Part shown: positions 27,988 through 36,488 of the stretch, in pieces
Layout of the letters: each line of letters opens with the position of its first letter
How positions within the stretch are numbered: the stretch's first letter is position 1
Assembly: GCF_003611735.1 (NCBI RefSeq)
Contig: NZ_RAWG01000007.1
Coordinates: 1 to 64,000 of the forward strand
Direction of reading: 5' to 3'
From: Corallococcus sicarius
GTDB lineage: Bacteria; Myxococcota; Myxococcia; Myxococcales; Myxococcaceae
Length of the DNA: 64,000 nucleotides
The notes under the pieces: model-generated
Databases searched by the model: none
What the model was told of the DNA's origin: nothing
What the model saw: only the letters and a program-made list of their open reading frames with translations
Program-made: the position numbers and the translations under genes

Positions 27988-29037
27988 TCAGAACTGCTCG
28001 AGGAAGCGCGCGTCGTTCTCGAACATCATCCGCAAGTCGTCGATGCCGTAGCGCAGCATGGCCAGGCGCTCCACGCCCATGCCGAACGCGTAGCCCGTCA
28101 CCTCGTTCGGGTCGTAGCCCGCGGCGGTGAAGACGTTCGGGTGCACCATGCCGCTGCCCAGCACCTCCAGCCACCCCGTCTGCTTGCACACGCGGCAGCC
28201 CTTGCCACCGCACGACGCACAGGTGACGTCCACCTCCGCCGACGGCTCGGTGAAGGGGAAGAACGACGGACGGAAGCGCGTGCGCGTCTCCGAACCGAAG
28301 AAGGCCCGCACGAACGCGTCCAGCGTCCCCTTCAGCTCCGCGAAGCTCACGTCCTTGTCCACCAGCAGCCCCTCCACCTGGTGGAACATCGGCGTGTGCG
28401 TGATGTCCGAATCACGCCGGTACACCCGCCCCGGCATCACCGCGCGGATGGGCGGCTTGCGCGACAGCATGTGCCGCACCTGCACCGGCGACGTGTGCGT
28501 GCGAAGCAGGGACGGGCTGTCCGCCCGCTTCGCGTGCCCCAGCGTGGGCTCGTCCACGTAGAACGTGTCCTGCATGTCCCGCGCGGGGTGGTCCTTGGGC
28601 AGGTTCAGCGCCTCGAAGTTGAAGTAGTCGAGTTCAATCTCCGGCCCGACAGCCACTTCGAACCCCAGCCGCGCGAACGTGCGGACGATGTCCTCCATCG
28701 TGCGCGACACCGGGTGACGGCCTCCGGGCAGCATCGCGCGGCCCGGCAGCGTCACGTCCAGCTTCGGGCCCTTCAGCTGGGCCTCCATCGCCGCGTCCTC
28801 GGCCCGGCGCACGGCGTCTGACAGGAGCTGCTCCAGCTCCGCCTTGACGGTGTTGGCCACCTCGCCCAGCGCCCGCCGCTCGTCCGGGGGCAGCTTGCCC
28901 ATGCCGCCCAGGATGGCGGACAGCTCGCCCTTCTTGCCCAGGTAGCGGATGCGCAGCGCCTCCACCTGCGAGGGCTCCGACACGCCCGCGATCTCCTGGC
29001 GCGCCGCGTCCGCCAACGCCTGCAACCGGTCTCGCAT
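27988..29037 (-). CDS. pheS: Phenylalanine-tRNA ligase alpha subunit, 349 aa
   Basis: The catalytic subunit of PheRS (class II). I place the start at the ATG of MRDRLQALADAARQE, with AGAGGA just upstream; an ATG seven codons earlier is possible. An N-terminal coiled-coil that grips tRNA (about 1-85) precedes the catalytic core: HPVSRTMEDIVRTFARLGF, motif 2 region RRDSDITHTPMFHQVEGL, a Cys-rich insert (CASCGGKGCRVCKQTG) and motif 3 (FGMGVERLAMLRYGIDDLR). It forms an operon with pheT and probably ihfA. A strong terminator separates it from rplT, so it likely has its own promoter or is reached by read-through. Confidence 0.97.
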   Translation of the reverse strand: MRDRLQALADAARQEIAGVSEPSQVEALRIRYLGKKGELSAILGGMGKLPPDERRALGEVANTVKAELEQLLSDAVRRAEDAAMEAQLKGPKLDVTLPGRAMLPGGRHPVSRTMEDIVRTFARLGFEVAVGPEIELDYFNFEALNLPKDHPARDMQDTFYVDEPTLGHAKRADSPSLLRTHTSPVQVRHMLSRKPPIRAVMPGRVYRRDSDITHTPMFHQVEGLLVDKDVSFAELKGTLDAFVRAFFGSETRTRFRPSFFPFTEPSAEVDVTCASCGGKGCRVCKQTGWLEVLGSGMVHPNVFTAAGYDPNEVTGYAFGMGVERLAMLRYGIDDLRMMFENDARFLEQF

Positions 29038-29089
29038 GGTCCTCTTTCCGCCTTCCATTCACACCCCGGCCGCCTTCAAGGCACCGGGC

Positions 29090-29123
29090 AAAAAAAAGGG
29101 CCGCCCCCTACTGGAGGCAGCCC
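29090..29123 (-). terminator. Rho-independent terminator between rplT and pheS
   Basis: On the minus strand an 8-bp stem (GGGCTGCC with GGCGGCCC, one G-U pair) is followed directly by eight T residues. It lies about 40 bases after the rplT stop and about 50 bases before the pheS start, so it ends the thrS-rpmI-rplT transcript or acts as an attenuator in front of pheST. Confidence 0.85.
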
Positions 29124-29137
29124 GTTTGGCTTCAGGG

Positions 29138-29158
29138 GGCCGGCTTCAAAAGCCGGCC
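29138..29158. terminator. Short perfect hairpin just downstream of rplT
   Basis: A 9-bp perfect stem (GGCCGGCTT with AAGCCGGCC, loop of three) lies 5 bases past the rplT stop and 15 bases before the terminator hairpin. It has no T-run of its own. It may stabilise the 3' end or be the first element of an alternating structure with the following terminator. Confidence 0.5.
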
Positions 29159-29163
29159 GTGTC

Positions 29164-29511
29164 TCAGGCTGCCTTCGCGATTTTGGCGACGGCGGCAAAG
29201 CCCGCGGGGTCCGCGATGGCCATGTCGGACAGGACCTTGCGATCCAGGCCGATCTTCGCCTTCGACAGACCGGCGATCAGCTTCGAGTACGACAGACCCA
29301 CTGTGCGAGCCGCCGCGTTGATGCGGACGATCCACAGCGAGCGGAAGTTGCGCTTGCGCACCGCGCGGTCGCGGGTGGCGTAGTCCAGGGCGCGCTCGAC
29401 GGCCTGGTTGGCGCGCTTGTAGCAATTCTTGCGGCGGCCGCGGAAACCCTTGGCCAGCTTGAGAATGCGATTACGACGACGACGAGCCTTGAATCCCTTT
29501 TTGACGCGCAT
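29164..29511 (-). CDS. rplT: 50S ribosomal protein L20, 115 aa
   Basis: A large-subunit assembly protein that binds 23S rRNA and in several bacteria represses its own operon. The very basic N-terminal arm ([20 protein letters not shown]) and the conserved body ([35 protein letters not shown]) are standard, and the length is normal. It follows rpmI after about 90 bases and precedes a terminator. Confidence 0.98.
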   Translation of the reverse strand: MRVKKGFKARRRRNRILKLAKGFRGRRKNCYKRANQAVERALDYATRDRAVRKRNFRSLWIVRINAAARTVGLSYSKLIAGLSKAKIGLDRKVLSDMAIADPAGFAAVAKIAKAA

Positions 29512-29603
29512 GACACACTCCTGACTTCTTGAAGGTGACCCTGGGGTGCCGGCATCACGCCGCTCCGCCAGGACTCACGGATGGTCCAAGCCCGAGGAAA
29601 AAC

Positions 29604-29810
29604 TCAGGCCCCGTAGGGGAACAGCTCCTTGATGACCTTCTTCGCGTCCATGTCGCGCAGGTGACCGGTGCCCCGGTTACCGCGCTTCTGCTTGGGCGAC
29701 TTGGAGAAGGTAAACAGGTGCTTGCTGAAGGCCTTGCCAAACTTCACCTGGCCGCTCTTCTTCACCTGGAAGCGCTTCTTCGCGCCACTGCGGGTCTTCA
29801 ACTTGGGCAT
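29604..29810 (-). CDS. rpmI: 50S ribosomal protein L35, 68 aa
   Basis: A small basic large-subunit protein. I take the start at MPKLKTRSGAKKRFQVKKSG, which matches the family start; the open frame extends 55 codons upstream but that part is not L35-like. The body (RGTGHLRDMDAKKVIKELFPY) is typical. The usual upstream neighbour infC is not present: the 196 bases back to thrS hold no gene. Confidence 0.96.
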   Translation of the reverse strand: MPKLKTRSGAKKRFQVKKSGQVKFGKAFSKHLFTFSKSPKQKRGNRGTGHLRDMDAKKVIKELFPYGA

Positions 29811-29867
29811 GGTCCCAATCCTTCCTTCTGCTTCCTGTCGGCACGGCAGCCATCGCGGCTGACGGCG

Positions 29868-29889
29868 GTCGCGAAACACGGTTCGCGAC
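29868..29889 (-). promoter_or_regulatory. Hairpin in the rpmI leader, candidate ribosomal-protein leader
   Basis: An 8-bp perfect stem (GTCGCGAA with TTCGCGAC, six-base loop) lies about 60 bases upstream of the rpmI start in the thrS-rpmI gap. L20 is known to control rpmI-rplT through structured leaders in other bacteria. No more specific match can be claimed here. Confidence 0.35.
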
Positions 29890-30006
29890 GCTTTGGCGGA
29901 AGCCTCTATCACTCTTTCGGGGCGATGGGGGTAGCGTTTCCTACAGGCACCGCCGAAACCACCGCCGCCCCCCACACTATTTTCACCTACATCTACCTAC
30001 CCAAAC

Positions 30007-31935
30007 TCAGGGCAGCGCGGCTTCCTTGGCCAGGAGCGCCTCGAAGTCGGCGAGCTTCATCGACTTGAGGTCCTCGCCGCCGTAGCGACGGGGGGACACG
30101 GCGCCGGCTTCGACCTCGTTGTCACCCACCACGAGGGTGAACGGGATCTTCTGGAGCTGCGCCTCGCGGATCTTCGCGTTGAGCGTGATGCCGCGCTCGT
30201 CCAGCTCCACCCGGTAGCCCTTGGCGCGCAGCTCGTCGCGCACCTTGCGGGCGTACTCCACCTGGCGGTCCGCCACGTACACCAGCGTCGCCTGCACCGG
30301 GGCGAGCCACGCCGGGAACGCGCCGGCGAAGTGCTCGATGAGGATGGCGGTGAAGCGCTCGAAGGAGCCGAAGATGGCGCGGTGGAGGACCACCGGGCGG
30401 TGCTCGGCGTTGTCTTCGCCCACGTACGTCAGGTCGAAGCGCTCCGGGGCCAGGTAGTCCAGCTGCATGGTGCCCAGCTGCCAGCGGCGCCCGATGCTGT
30501 CGGACACCGCGAAGTCGATCTTCGGGCCGTAGAAGGCGCCGTCGCCCGGGGCCAGCTCGTACTCGAGGTTCAGCGACTCCAGCGCCGCCTTGAGCCCCTC
30601 CTCCGCGCGATCCCAGAGGGAGTCATCCCCCAGGCGCTCCGCGGGGCGCGTGGACAGCTTCACCGCGTAGGTGAGGCCCACCGCCTTGTAGACGCGATCC
30701 AACAGCTTCACGAAGCGCCGCACCTCGTCGGTGATCTGGCTCTCCATGCAGTAGATGTGCGCGTCGTCCTGGGCGAACTGGCGCACGCGGGTGAGGCCAC
30801 CCAGCGAGCCCGCGGCCTCGTTGCGGTGCAGCACGTCCTGCGTGTGCAGGCGCAGGGGCAGGTCGCGGTAGCTGTGCTTCTTGAAGCCGTAGTACAGGTG
30901 GTGCGACGGGCAGTTCATCGGCTTGAGCGAGAAGTCGTGTTCGCCGGACTCGTTGTCGAGCACCAGGAACATGTTCTCCTTGTACTTGCCCCAGTGGCCG
31001 CTGGTCTCCCACAGCCCCTTGTTGAACATCAGGGGCGTCTTGATCTCCACGTAGCCGTCACCGGCCGTGAGCCCGCGCATCCAGTCCGACAGCGTCTGGT
31101 ACATCGCGGTGCCCTTGGGCGTCCAGAAGGCCGCGCCGGGGGCGTACGGGTGGAAGTGGAAGAGGTCCAGCTCCTTGCCCAGCTTGCGGTGGTCGCGCTT
31201 GCGGGCCTCTTCAATGCGCGTGAGGTACGCGTCCAGCGCCTTCTTGTCGAAGAAGGCCGTGCCGTAGACGCGCTGGAGCATCGGGTTGCGGTGGTCACCG
31301 CGCCAGTACGCGCCGCTGGAGGAGAGGATCTTGATGACGCCGATCTTCCCGGTGCTGGGCGCGTGGGGCCCCAGGCAGAAGTCCACCCAGTCGCCGTGGG
31401 TGTAGAGCGTGAGCGTCTTGGCGCCCTTGGCGGCGATGTCGCGGACGATCTCCACCTTGAACTTCTCGCCCTTCTCCTCGAAGAGACGCACCGCGTCCTC
31501 CATGGAGACTTCGGTGCGCACGAAGGGCATGTCCTGCTTGAGTTCGGCGTTGGCGGCCGCTTCGATCTTCTCCAGCTCCTCCGGCGTGAAGGGCTTCTCG
31601 CGGAAGAAGTCGTAGTAGAAGCCCTCCTCCGTCGCGGGACCGATGGTCACCTGCGTGCCGGGGAACAGGCGCTGCACGGCGCTGGCGACGACGTGCGCGG
31701 CGTCGTGGCGGATGAGGTCCAGGCCTTCGGGGCTCTTGGGCGTGAAGATCTGCAGCTTCGCGTCCTCGTCGAGCGTGCGCGTCAGGTCGACGTCCTGGCC
31801 GTTCACCCGCGCGAACAGGGCCGCCTTCGCGAGCCCCACGCCGATGCTGCCCTTCACGAAGTCCAGGATGGTCGTGCCCCGGGCGGTCTGCTTCTGACTG
31901 CCGTCGGGGAGCGTCACCGTGATGGATTCGGACAT
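30007..31935 (-). CDS. thrS: Threonine-tRNA ligase, 642 aa
   Basis: Charges tRNA-Thr in the cytoplasm. The start is the ATG of [16 protein letters not shown], the expected beginning of the TGS domain; the frame stays open further upstream only across the hairpin and tRNA-Val. The order is TGS (1-62), the editing domain with [15 protein letters not shown] and a later [17 protein letters not shown], the class II core ([46 protein letters not shown]), and a C-terminal anticodon-binding domain ([17 protein letters not shown]). Length is normal. It is the first protein gene of thrS-rpmI-rplT, with tRNA-Val about 90 bases upstream on the same strand. Confidence 0.97.
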   Translation of the reverse strand: MSESITVTLPDGSQKQTARGTTILDFVKGSIGVGLAKAALFARVNGQDVDLTRTLDEDAKLQIFTPKSPEGLDLIRHDAAHVVASAVQRLFPGTQVTIGPATEEGFYYDFFREKPFTPEELEKIEAAANAELKQDMPFVRTEVSMEDAVRLFEEKGEKFKVEIVRDIAAKGAKTLTLYTHGDWVDFCLGPHAPSTGKIGVIKILSSSGAYWRGDHRNPMLQRVYGTAFFDKKALDAYLTRIEEARKRDHRKLGKELDLFHFHPYAPGAAFWTPKGTAMYQTLSDWMRGLTAGDGYVEIKTPLMFNKGLWETSGHWGKYKENMFLVLDNESGEHDFSLKPMNCPSHHLYYGFKKHSYRDLPLRLHTQDVLHRNEAAGSLGGLTRVRQFAQDDAHIYCMESQITDEVRRFVKLLDRVYKAVGLTYAVKLSTRPAERLGDDSLWDRAEEGLKAALESLNLEYELAPGDGAFYGPKIDFAVSDSIGRRWQLGTMQLDYLAPERFDLTYVGEDNAEHRPVVLHRAIFGSFERFTAILIEHFAGAFPAWLAPVQATLVYVADRQVEYARKVRDELRAKGYRVELDERGITLNAKIREAQLQKIPFTLVVGDNEVEAGAVSPRRYGGEDLKSMKLADFEALLAKEAALP

Positions 31936-31966
31936 GGCTTGAAAACCCCTGCGCTGGAAAAGCCAC

Positions 31967-31998
31967 GGGCGGCAGGCTTTTTGAAAAGCCGGCCGCCC
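31967..31998. terminator. Long hairpin between tRNA-Val and thrS
   Basis: Two 7-bp helices (GGGCGGC/GCCGCCC and GGCTTTT/AAAAGCC, split by one mismatch) close a two-base loop. The helix near the loop is made of T and A runs. It lies 24 bases downstream of tRNA-Val and 32 bases upstream of the thrS start, so it could end the tRNA transcript or act as a thrS leader element. Confidence 0.55.
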
Positions 31999-32021
31999 GC
32001 GAGATGGAACGCTTACTGTGA

Positions 32022-32093
<72 letters not shown>

Positions 32094-32191
32094 GTCGTGC
32101 GGATGGGCGCGGGGAATAACAGCGGGCTCCCACACCTGTCAAGGAAACACGAACGAGGGGGCCTTCTCTTCCCGACGTTCGTCACCCCCAC

Positions 32192-32878
32192 CTACCCCGC
32201 TTCCTCCAACAACGCCCGGATGCGTTTCATCACCGCATCGAACATGGCGGGGGTCAGCCTCCCCGTCTGGGTGTTCTGCTGGCTGACGTGGTAGCTGCCC
32301 ACGAGCCATCGGCCGTCCGGCAGCCGGAACTCCGCCCCGTGGCCGAACGCGGGCCGGGGGGCAGGCAGGACGTTGCCCACCCGCACCGCTGAGGCCAGCG
32401 CGGCGTTCCACCCGATGGCGCCCAGGGCGAGCAGCACCCGGCCCGGCAAGAGCGCCATCTCCCGGTCGAGGAAGGGCGCGCACCGGGCCAACTCCTCCGG
32501 CAGGGGCTTGTTGTCTGGCGGCGCACACCGGGCGGCGGCGACGATGAAGGCGTCCTTCAACTGGAGCCCATCGTCCCGGCGCTCGCTGTGGGGCTGGGAG
32601 GCGAAGCCCGCCCGGTGGAGGCCTGCGAAGAGGAAGTCGCCGGAGCGGTCCCCCGTGAACATCCGCCCCGTCCGATTGGCCCCGTGCGCGGCGGGCGCGA
32701 GCCCCACGATGATCAGCCGGGCCTTGGGGTCGCCGAAGCCGGGCACGGGCTTCCCCCAGTAGTCCCAGTCGCGGTAGGCCCGGCGCTTCACCCGGGCGAC
32801 TTCTTCCCGCCATTCCACGAGCCGGGGGCAGGCCCGGCACACGACAATCTCCCGGTGCAGGGCTTCCAGCTTCGTCAC
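32192..32878 (-). CDS. Family 5 uracil-DNA glycosylase (UDGb type), 228 aa
   Basis: Removes uracil and other deaminated bases from DNA to start base-excision repair. Cys pairs CRACPRL (Cys14, Cys17) and two later Cys (AAARCAPPDNK; ARCAPFLDRE) are positioned for the [4Fe-4S] cluster of thermophile-type glycosylases. The active-site block GLAPAAHGANRTGRMFTGD is the family 5 signature, and the second motif reads SYHVSQQNTQTGRLT, with Val where Pro is usual. The start overlaps the stop of the upstream permease gene as ATGA, so the two are probably co-translated. Confidence 0.92.
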   Translation of the reverse strand: MTKLEALHREIVVCRACPRLVEWREEVARVKRRAYRDWDYWGKPVPGFGDPKARLIIVGLAPAAHGANRTGRMFTGDRSGDFLFAGLHRAGFASQPHSERRDDGLQLKDAFIVAAARCAPPDNKPLPEELARCAPFLDREMALLPGRVLLALGAIGWNAALASAVRVGNVLPAPRPAFGHGAEFRLPDGRWLVGSYHVSQQNTQTGRLTPAMFDAVMKRIRALLEEAG

Positions 32879-34059
32879 GGCGCGCGGGCTCCCCCCTTGT
32901 AGAGGTCGGTGCGGCGGTAGCGCTGGATGACCACGCTGAGGACGACCTTGAGGATGGCGCTGGCCGGGACCGCCAGGATGATGCCCACGAAGCCGAACAG
33001 CTCCCCGAACGCGAGCACGGCGAGGATGACCGCCACCGGCGCCAGGCCCACCTTCTCACCCACGACGCGCGGGGTGATGACGAAGCCTTCCAGGAGCTGC
33101 CCCACGACGAAGGTCGTCACCACCACCGCGAGCTGCCACGGCCCCTGCCACGACAGCAGCACGCCCAGGAGCGCGAGCACCACGCCGATGCCCGTGCCCA
33201 GGTAGGGCACCATGTTGCCGAAGCCCGCGATGAGGCCAATGGCGATGGCCAGGTCGATGCGCGCCAGGGACAGCCCTACCGCGTAGATGACCGACAGGAT
33301 GGCGCCCACGGTGAGCTGGCCCTGCACGAAGGCGGACAGCACCTCGTCCACCTCGCGGAAGCGCTGGGTCAACAGCCCCGCCGAGCGGCGCGGCAGCAGG
33401 TCCTGGATGCTTCCCATGAGGCGCGGGTAGTCCTGCAGGAAGAAGAACGCCAGCACCGGCACCACCGACAGGCCCAGCAGCGTGGTGGCGAAGCGCGCGG
33501 TGTTGCCGGCGAAGCTCGCCACCAGCCGCGCCGCCGTGGGGCCCGCGCTCTGGAGCAGCTCGGAGGCCTTCTCGCCCAGCTCCGCGGTGCGCTGGCTCAC
33601 GAGCTCCGGCAGCGACACGCCCAGGAGCGACTCCACCTGCGGAACCACCTGGGTGCTGGCGCGCTGGAAGAAGCCGGGCAGCTTCGCCGCCTCGTCGCGG
33701 AACACCGGCACCAGGTACAGGCCCGCGCCCACCATCAGCAGCGTGCCCGCGAAGAACAGCACGGACGTGCCCAGCGTGCGGTCCAGGCCGCGCTTCTCCA
33801 GCAGCGTCACCAGGGGGTTGAACGCGTACGCGCCCGTCAGCGCCAGCAGCACCGGCACCGCCACCCCGCCGAACACGGACAGCAGCGCGAATACCAGCGC
33901 CAGCGAGCCCACCATCAGGCCGGACCACACGAAGTCCACCCGGCGGGCCTCCGCCTCGTCCAGGGCCCCGGGGTCACCGGCCGGTGGCACGGGCTCCGGG
34001 TTCACCACATGCAGCACCGGGAACACATCCGGGGACGCGGCGGGTTCCGGGGCCTTCAC
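32875..34059 (-). CDS. AI-2E family transporter (PerM-like), 394 aa
   Basis: A polytopic inner-membrane protein of the AI-2 exporter/PerM family; the substrate is unknown, since members act on AI-2, Na+/H+ or other solutes. An N-terminal cytoplasmic segment with acidic stretch is followed by about eight helices, a characteristic amphipathic region between them (FFQRASTQVVPQVESLLG), and the conserved late block LIAGFGNMVPYLGTGIGVVLA with FVVGQLLEGFVITPRVVGEK. It lies 57 bases downstream of the FecR gene on the same strand. Confidence 0.92.
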   Translation of the reverse strand: MKAPEPAASPDVFPVLHVVNPEPVPPAGDPGALDEAEARRVDFVWSGLMVGSLALVFALLSVFGGVAVPVLLALTGAYAFNPLVTLLEKRGLDRTLGTSVLFFAGTLLMVGAGLYLVPVFRDEAAKLPGFFQRASTQVVPQVESLLGVSLPELVSQRTAELGEKASELLQSAGPTAARLVASFAGNTARFATTLLGLSVVPVLAFFFLQDYPRLMGSIQDLLPRRSAGLLTQRFREVDEVLSAFVQGQLTVGAILSVIYAVGLSLARIDLAIAIGLIAGFGNMVPYLGTGIGVVLALLGVLLSWQGPWQLAVVVTTFVVGQLLEGFVITPRVVGEKVGLAPVAVILAVLAFGELFGFVGIILAVPASAILKVVLSVVIQRYRRTDLYKGGARAP

Positions 34060-34116
34060 CGCGCGCTCACTGCCTCTCTTGCGACGTCCGATGACCGCCT
34101 CCTGTCCCCGCGCATC

Positions 34117-34866
34117 CTACGGCGTCTTGGGGTCCTGATTGCGCTGGACGAACTTGCCGAAGGCGTCGCCCGCCACCTTGCGGTCCAGGTCGCCGACCTG
34201 CGGCCGGCCGAGCTCCGCGTCCACCACGACCTGATCGTTCGCCTGGAGCTGGATGAACTTCTCCGTCCACTGCTCCAGCGTCACCTCGTGGGGTCCCGGC
34301 ACCTCGGTGCGCTCGCCGGGTTTCGCCTTCTTCGCCTCGCCGGGCTTCACCGGCAGCCGCGCCGTCACCTGCACGTTGCCCTCCGACACCTGCACCAGCG
34401 TGCGCGGCGAGAGGGCGCCCATCACCTTGGGAGCGGCGGCGTCCACCCGGAAGCGCGTGCCCCGGACGCCCGCGACCGCGCGGTCCGTCTCCACCTCGAA
34501 CTTCGCCTGGGAGCCCGCGAGCGCCTTCTTCACGCTCGCCCAGACCTTGCCCAGGCCCAGCTTCGCCACGAAGCCCTTGCGATCCTGGCCCTCGAAGTCC
34601 GCCTCGCTGATGAACAGCCGGCTGCCCTCGCCCACCATCAGCACGCTGCCGTCGTTGAGGGTCAGCTTGAGGTTGGACTTCGGACCGACCTCCAGCGTGT
34701 CCTTCACCTCCACGTCCGCGCCCACCGCCAGCGGCTGAGCCACACCGCCCTCGGGCAGGCGCGTCGCGGTGCCCTCCAGCACGTCCACCCGGCCAATGGC
34801 CCCGAACGCCAGCCCTGGCAACAGGCCCGCGAGGAGCACCGCCCACGTCGTGCGCTGTCGCTTCAC
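34117..34866 (-). CDS. Exported FecR-domain protein, 249 aa
   Basis: The GTG at 34866 overlaps the preceding stop (GTGA) and has GGAGG six bases upstream, which fixes the start; 60 codons of open frame before it belong to the neighbour's reverse reading. A signal peptide (TWAVLLAGLLPGLAFG, cleavage near residue 22) is followed by a FecR domain: LKLTLNDGSVLMVGEGSRL and FEVETDRAVAGVRGTRFRV. FecR domains occur in periplasmic sensors and envelope scaffold proteins. No sigma factor or TonB receptor is nearby, so a ferric-citrate role is not supported. It is the last of four coupled envelope genes. Confidence 0.88.
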   Translation of the reverse strand: MKRQRTTWAVLLAGLLPGLAFGAIGRVDVLEGTATRLPEGGVAQPLAVGADVEVKDTLEVGPKSNLKLTLNDGSVLMVGEGSRLFISEADFEGQDRKGFVAKLGLGKVWASVKKALAGSQAKFEVETDRAVAGVRGTRFRVDAAAPKVMGALSPRTLVQVSEGNVQVTARLPVKPGEAKKAKPGERTEVPGPHEVTLEQWTEKFIQLQANDQVVVDAELGRPQVGDLDRKVAGDAFGKFVQRNQDPKTP

Positions 34867-35252
34867 GGAGCACCTCCGCCCGCCTCGGGCACGACGGGGC
34901 GAAGCTTGACCTTCAGCGTCACCCGCGCCCCGCTGGGCTCGTAGTAGGTCGTGTAGGGCCAGTACCCGCGCTTCTTGACCTCGACCTGGTGGAAACCCGC
35001 CTCGCCCAGGCGCAGGCTGCGGGACACGCCGGAGAAGTCGCTGCATGTGCCCTGCTGCACGCCGTCCAGCAGTACCTCGGCGTCCGCGGGTTCACACCGC
35101 ATCACCAGGTCGCCGCGATTGCTCTCCGCGGAGGCCATCAGCTCGCGGGCCCGGGCCATCGTCGCGGGCTGATCCGCGTCCTGCTTCGCCGCACAGGCGC
35201 CCAGCAGCGCCGACGCCAGCGCGAGCACCGCTGCACACCGGAGTCGCATCAC
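34863..35252 (-). CDS. PEGA-like lipoprotein, 129 aa
   Basis: A signal peptide with lipobox (LASALLGAC, Cys20) marks an exported lipoprotein. The mature part has a short PEGA-like beta domain: MRCEPADAEVLLDGVQQG and GFHQVEVKKRGYWPYTTYYE. PEGA domains are thought to bind surface polymers or fold against other envelope proteins. The start overlaps the upstream stop (ATGATG at 35247-35252), and the end overlaps the FecR start, so this is a tightly coupled operon. Confidence 0.85.
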   Translation of the reverse strand: MMRLRCAAVLALASALLGACAAKQDADQPATMARARELMASAESNRGDLVMRCEPADAEVLLDGVQQGTCSDFSGVSRSLRLGEAGFHQVEVKKRGYWPYTTYYEPSGARVTLKVKLRPVVPEAGGGAP

Positions 35253-36466
35253 GGCGCCACGGTCAGCTCGACGGTGTTCGCCGTCACGCCCGTCACCAAC
35301 ACCTTGCGCTTCTGGAACGTCTTGCCCCCGAGCTGCCCGGCAAGCTCATCCGTGCCGCCCAGGAACGTGAGGTCGAAGCGCGTCGCCTCCTTGCCGAAGG
35401 TCGCCTTGCCGGGCTCGCCCTTGAGGCCCGTGAGCGACTCCGCCAGCACCTTGCGGAACGCCTGCACCGCCGCGTAGTCCTTCAGGCCCAGCACGGTCAT
35501 CGACACGCGGTTGCCGTCCTGCTGCGAGGCGCGCACGTACTCGATGACGGGGGCCCGGACCTCGGTGACGATGCGCTGGCCGCGCCGACGGGCGATCTCA
35601 TACGCGGTCCGGTCGTAGGAGATGACCGCCTTCGACGGCCCGCCCAGGTCGTCCGGCCCGGACGCGAACTTCCCCGCCACCTTCGCGAGCTGGCTGCCGT
35701 TGTCCGTCGCGAACACCGCGAGGTCGTACTCGCCGGACACGGAGAAGACGAGCTGACGGCCCTGCGCGTCCACCTCCGGGATGATGCCGTTGACCGTGGG
35801 CGGCTGCTGCCGGAACACCACCGTGCCGTAGAGGATGTAGTCCGCGCGGCTCAGGTCGCCAATCTCCTTGGCCTCCGTGGCCGACAGCGCCACGCCCGGC
35901 AGGAGCCGCACCTTGCCCGCGGCGAAGTGCGGGTCGATGATCGTCCACTGGTCCTGCTTGAAGGCCTCCGTCAGCACCGTGGCGAACAGGCCGCCGTTCG
36001 TGACGACGCCCTTCGGATCCACCGTCTGCTCCTGCGTCAGGATGACGAGCTTCGGGCTGCCCAGCCGGCGGATCAGCGCCTGCACCGCCTGGAGATCCTT
36101 GTCGAGCTGCTCCGTGCCCACCTCCGCGCGCACGGTCACCTTCGCGACGTCGGCCAGCACCTCGCGGCCCAGCACGTCGTAGCGGCGCACGTAGCCGGCG
36201 CTGTTCGTGAAGACGCGGTCGCTGATCAACTGGCTGTTCGCGGTGAGCGTGTCCGCGGAGACCATTACCCCGGCCACCTGCTCCACCGCCTCGCGCAGCG
36301 CGGCGGCCTTCGCCTCGTTGAACGCCTTGTCCACGTTGCCGCCCACGATGGCGGCCTCGCCCGAGGCCTCCTTCACCACCACACCGGGAGGCAGCGCGGG
36401 CTTGGGCGCGGCGGCCAGCGCCGTGGTCGCGAGGAACACGCAGAGCGCGGAGAGCTTCAGGGGCAT
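35249..36466 (-). CDS. Exported FlgT/LPP20-like protein, 405 aa
   Basis: The start is the ATG of MPLKLSALCVFLATTALA, with AGGA upstream; the residues before it are not signal-like. A signal peptide precedes an N-terminal LPP20/FlgT-type domain (VDKAFNEAKAAALREAVEQV, TSAGYVRRYDVLGRE, VTVRAEVGTEQLDKDL), followed by a middle domain (KLVILTQEQTVDP) and a C-terminal domain (VLVTGVTANTVELTVAP). FlgT is a flagellar-motor ring protein, but no flagellar gene is near, and gliding myxobacteria lack flagella. A related envelope role is more likely. It follows the LPP20-like gene by 22 bases. Confidence 0.8.
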   Translation of the reverse strand: MPLKLSALCVFLATTALAAAPKPALPPGVVVKEASGEAAIVGGNVDKAFNEAKAAALREAVEQVAGVMVSADTLTANSQLISDRVFTNSAGYVRRYDVLGREVLADVAKVTVRAEVGTEQLDKDLQAVQALIRRLGSPKLVILTQEQTVDPKGVVTNGGLFATVLTEAFKQDQWTIIDPHFAAGKVRLLPGVALSATEAKEIGDLSRADYILYGTVVFRQQPPTVNGIIPEVDAQGRQLVFSVSGEYDLAVFATDNGSQLAKVAGKFASGPDDLGGPSKAVISYDRTAYEIARRRGQRIVTEVRAPVIEYVRASQQDGNRVSMTVLGLKDYAAVQAFRKVLAESLTGLKGEPGKATFGKEATRFDLTFLGGTDELAGQLGGKTFQKRKVLVTGVTANTVELTVAP

Positions 36467-36488
36467 GGTCGTTCCTCGGACCTTGGCG

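Noticed and set aside
35249..36466. Evidence for a flagellar locus from the FlgT-like gene
   Set aside because: No other flagellar gene is nearby, and the similarity is limited to an LPP20-type fold shared by many exported proteins.
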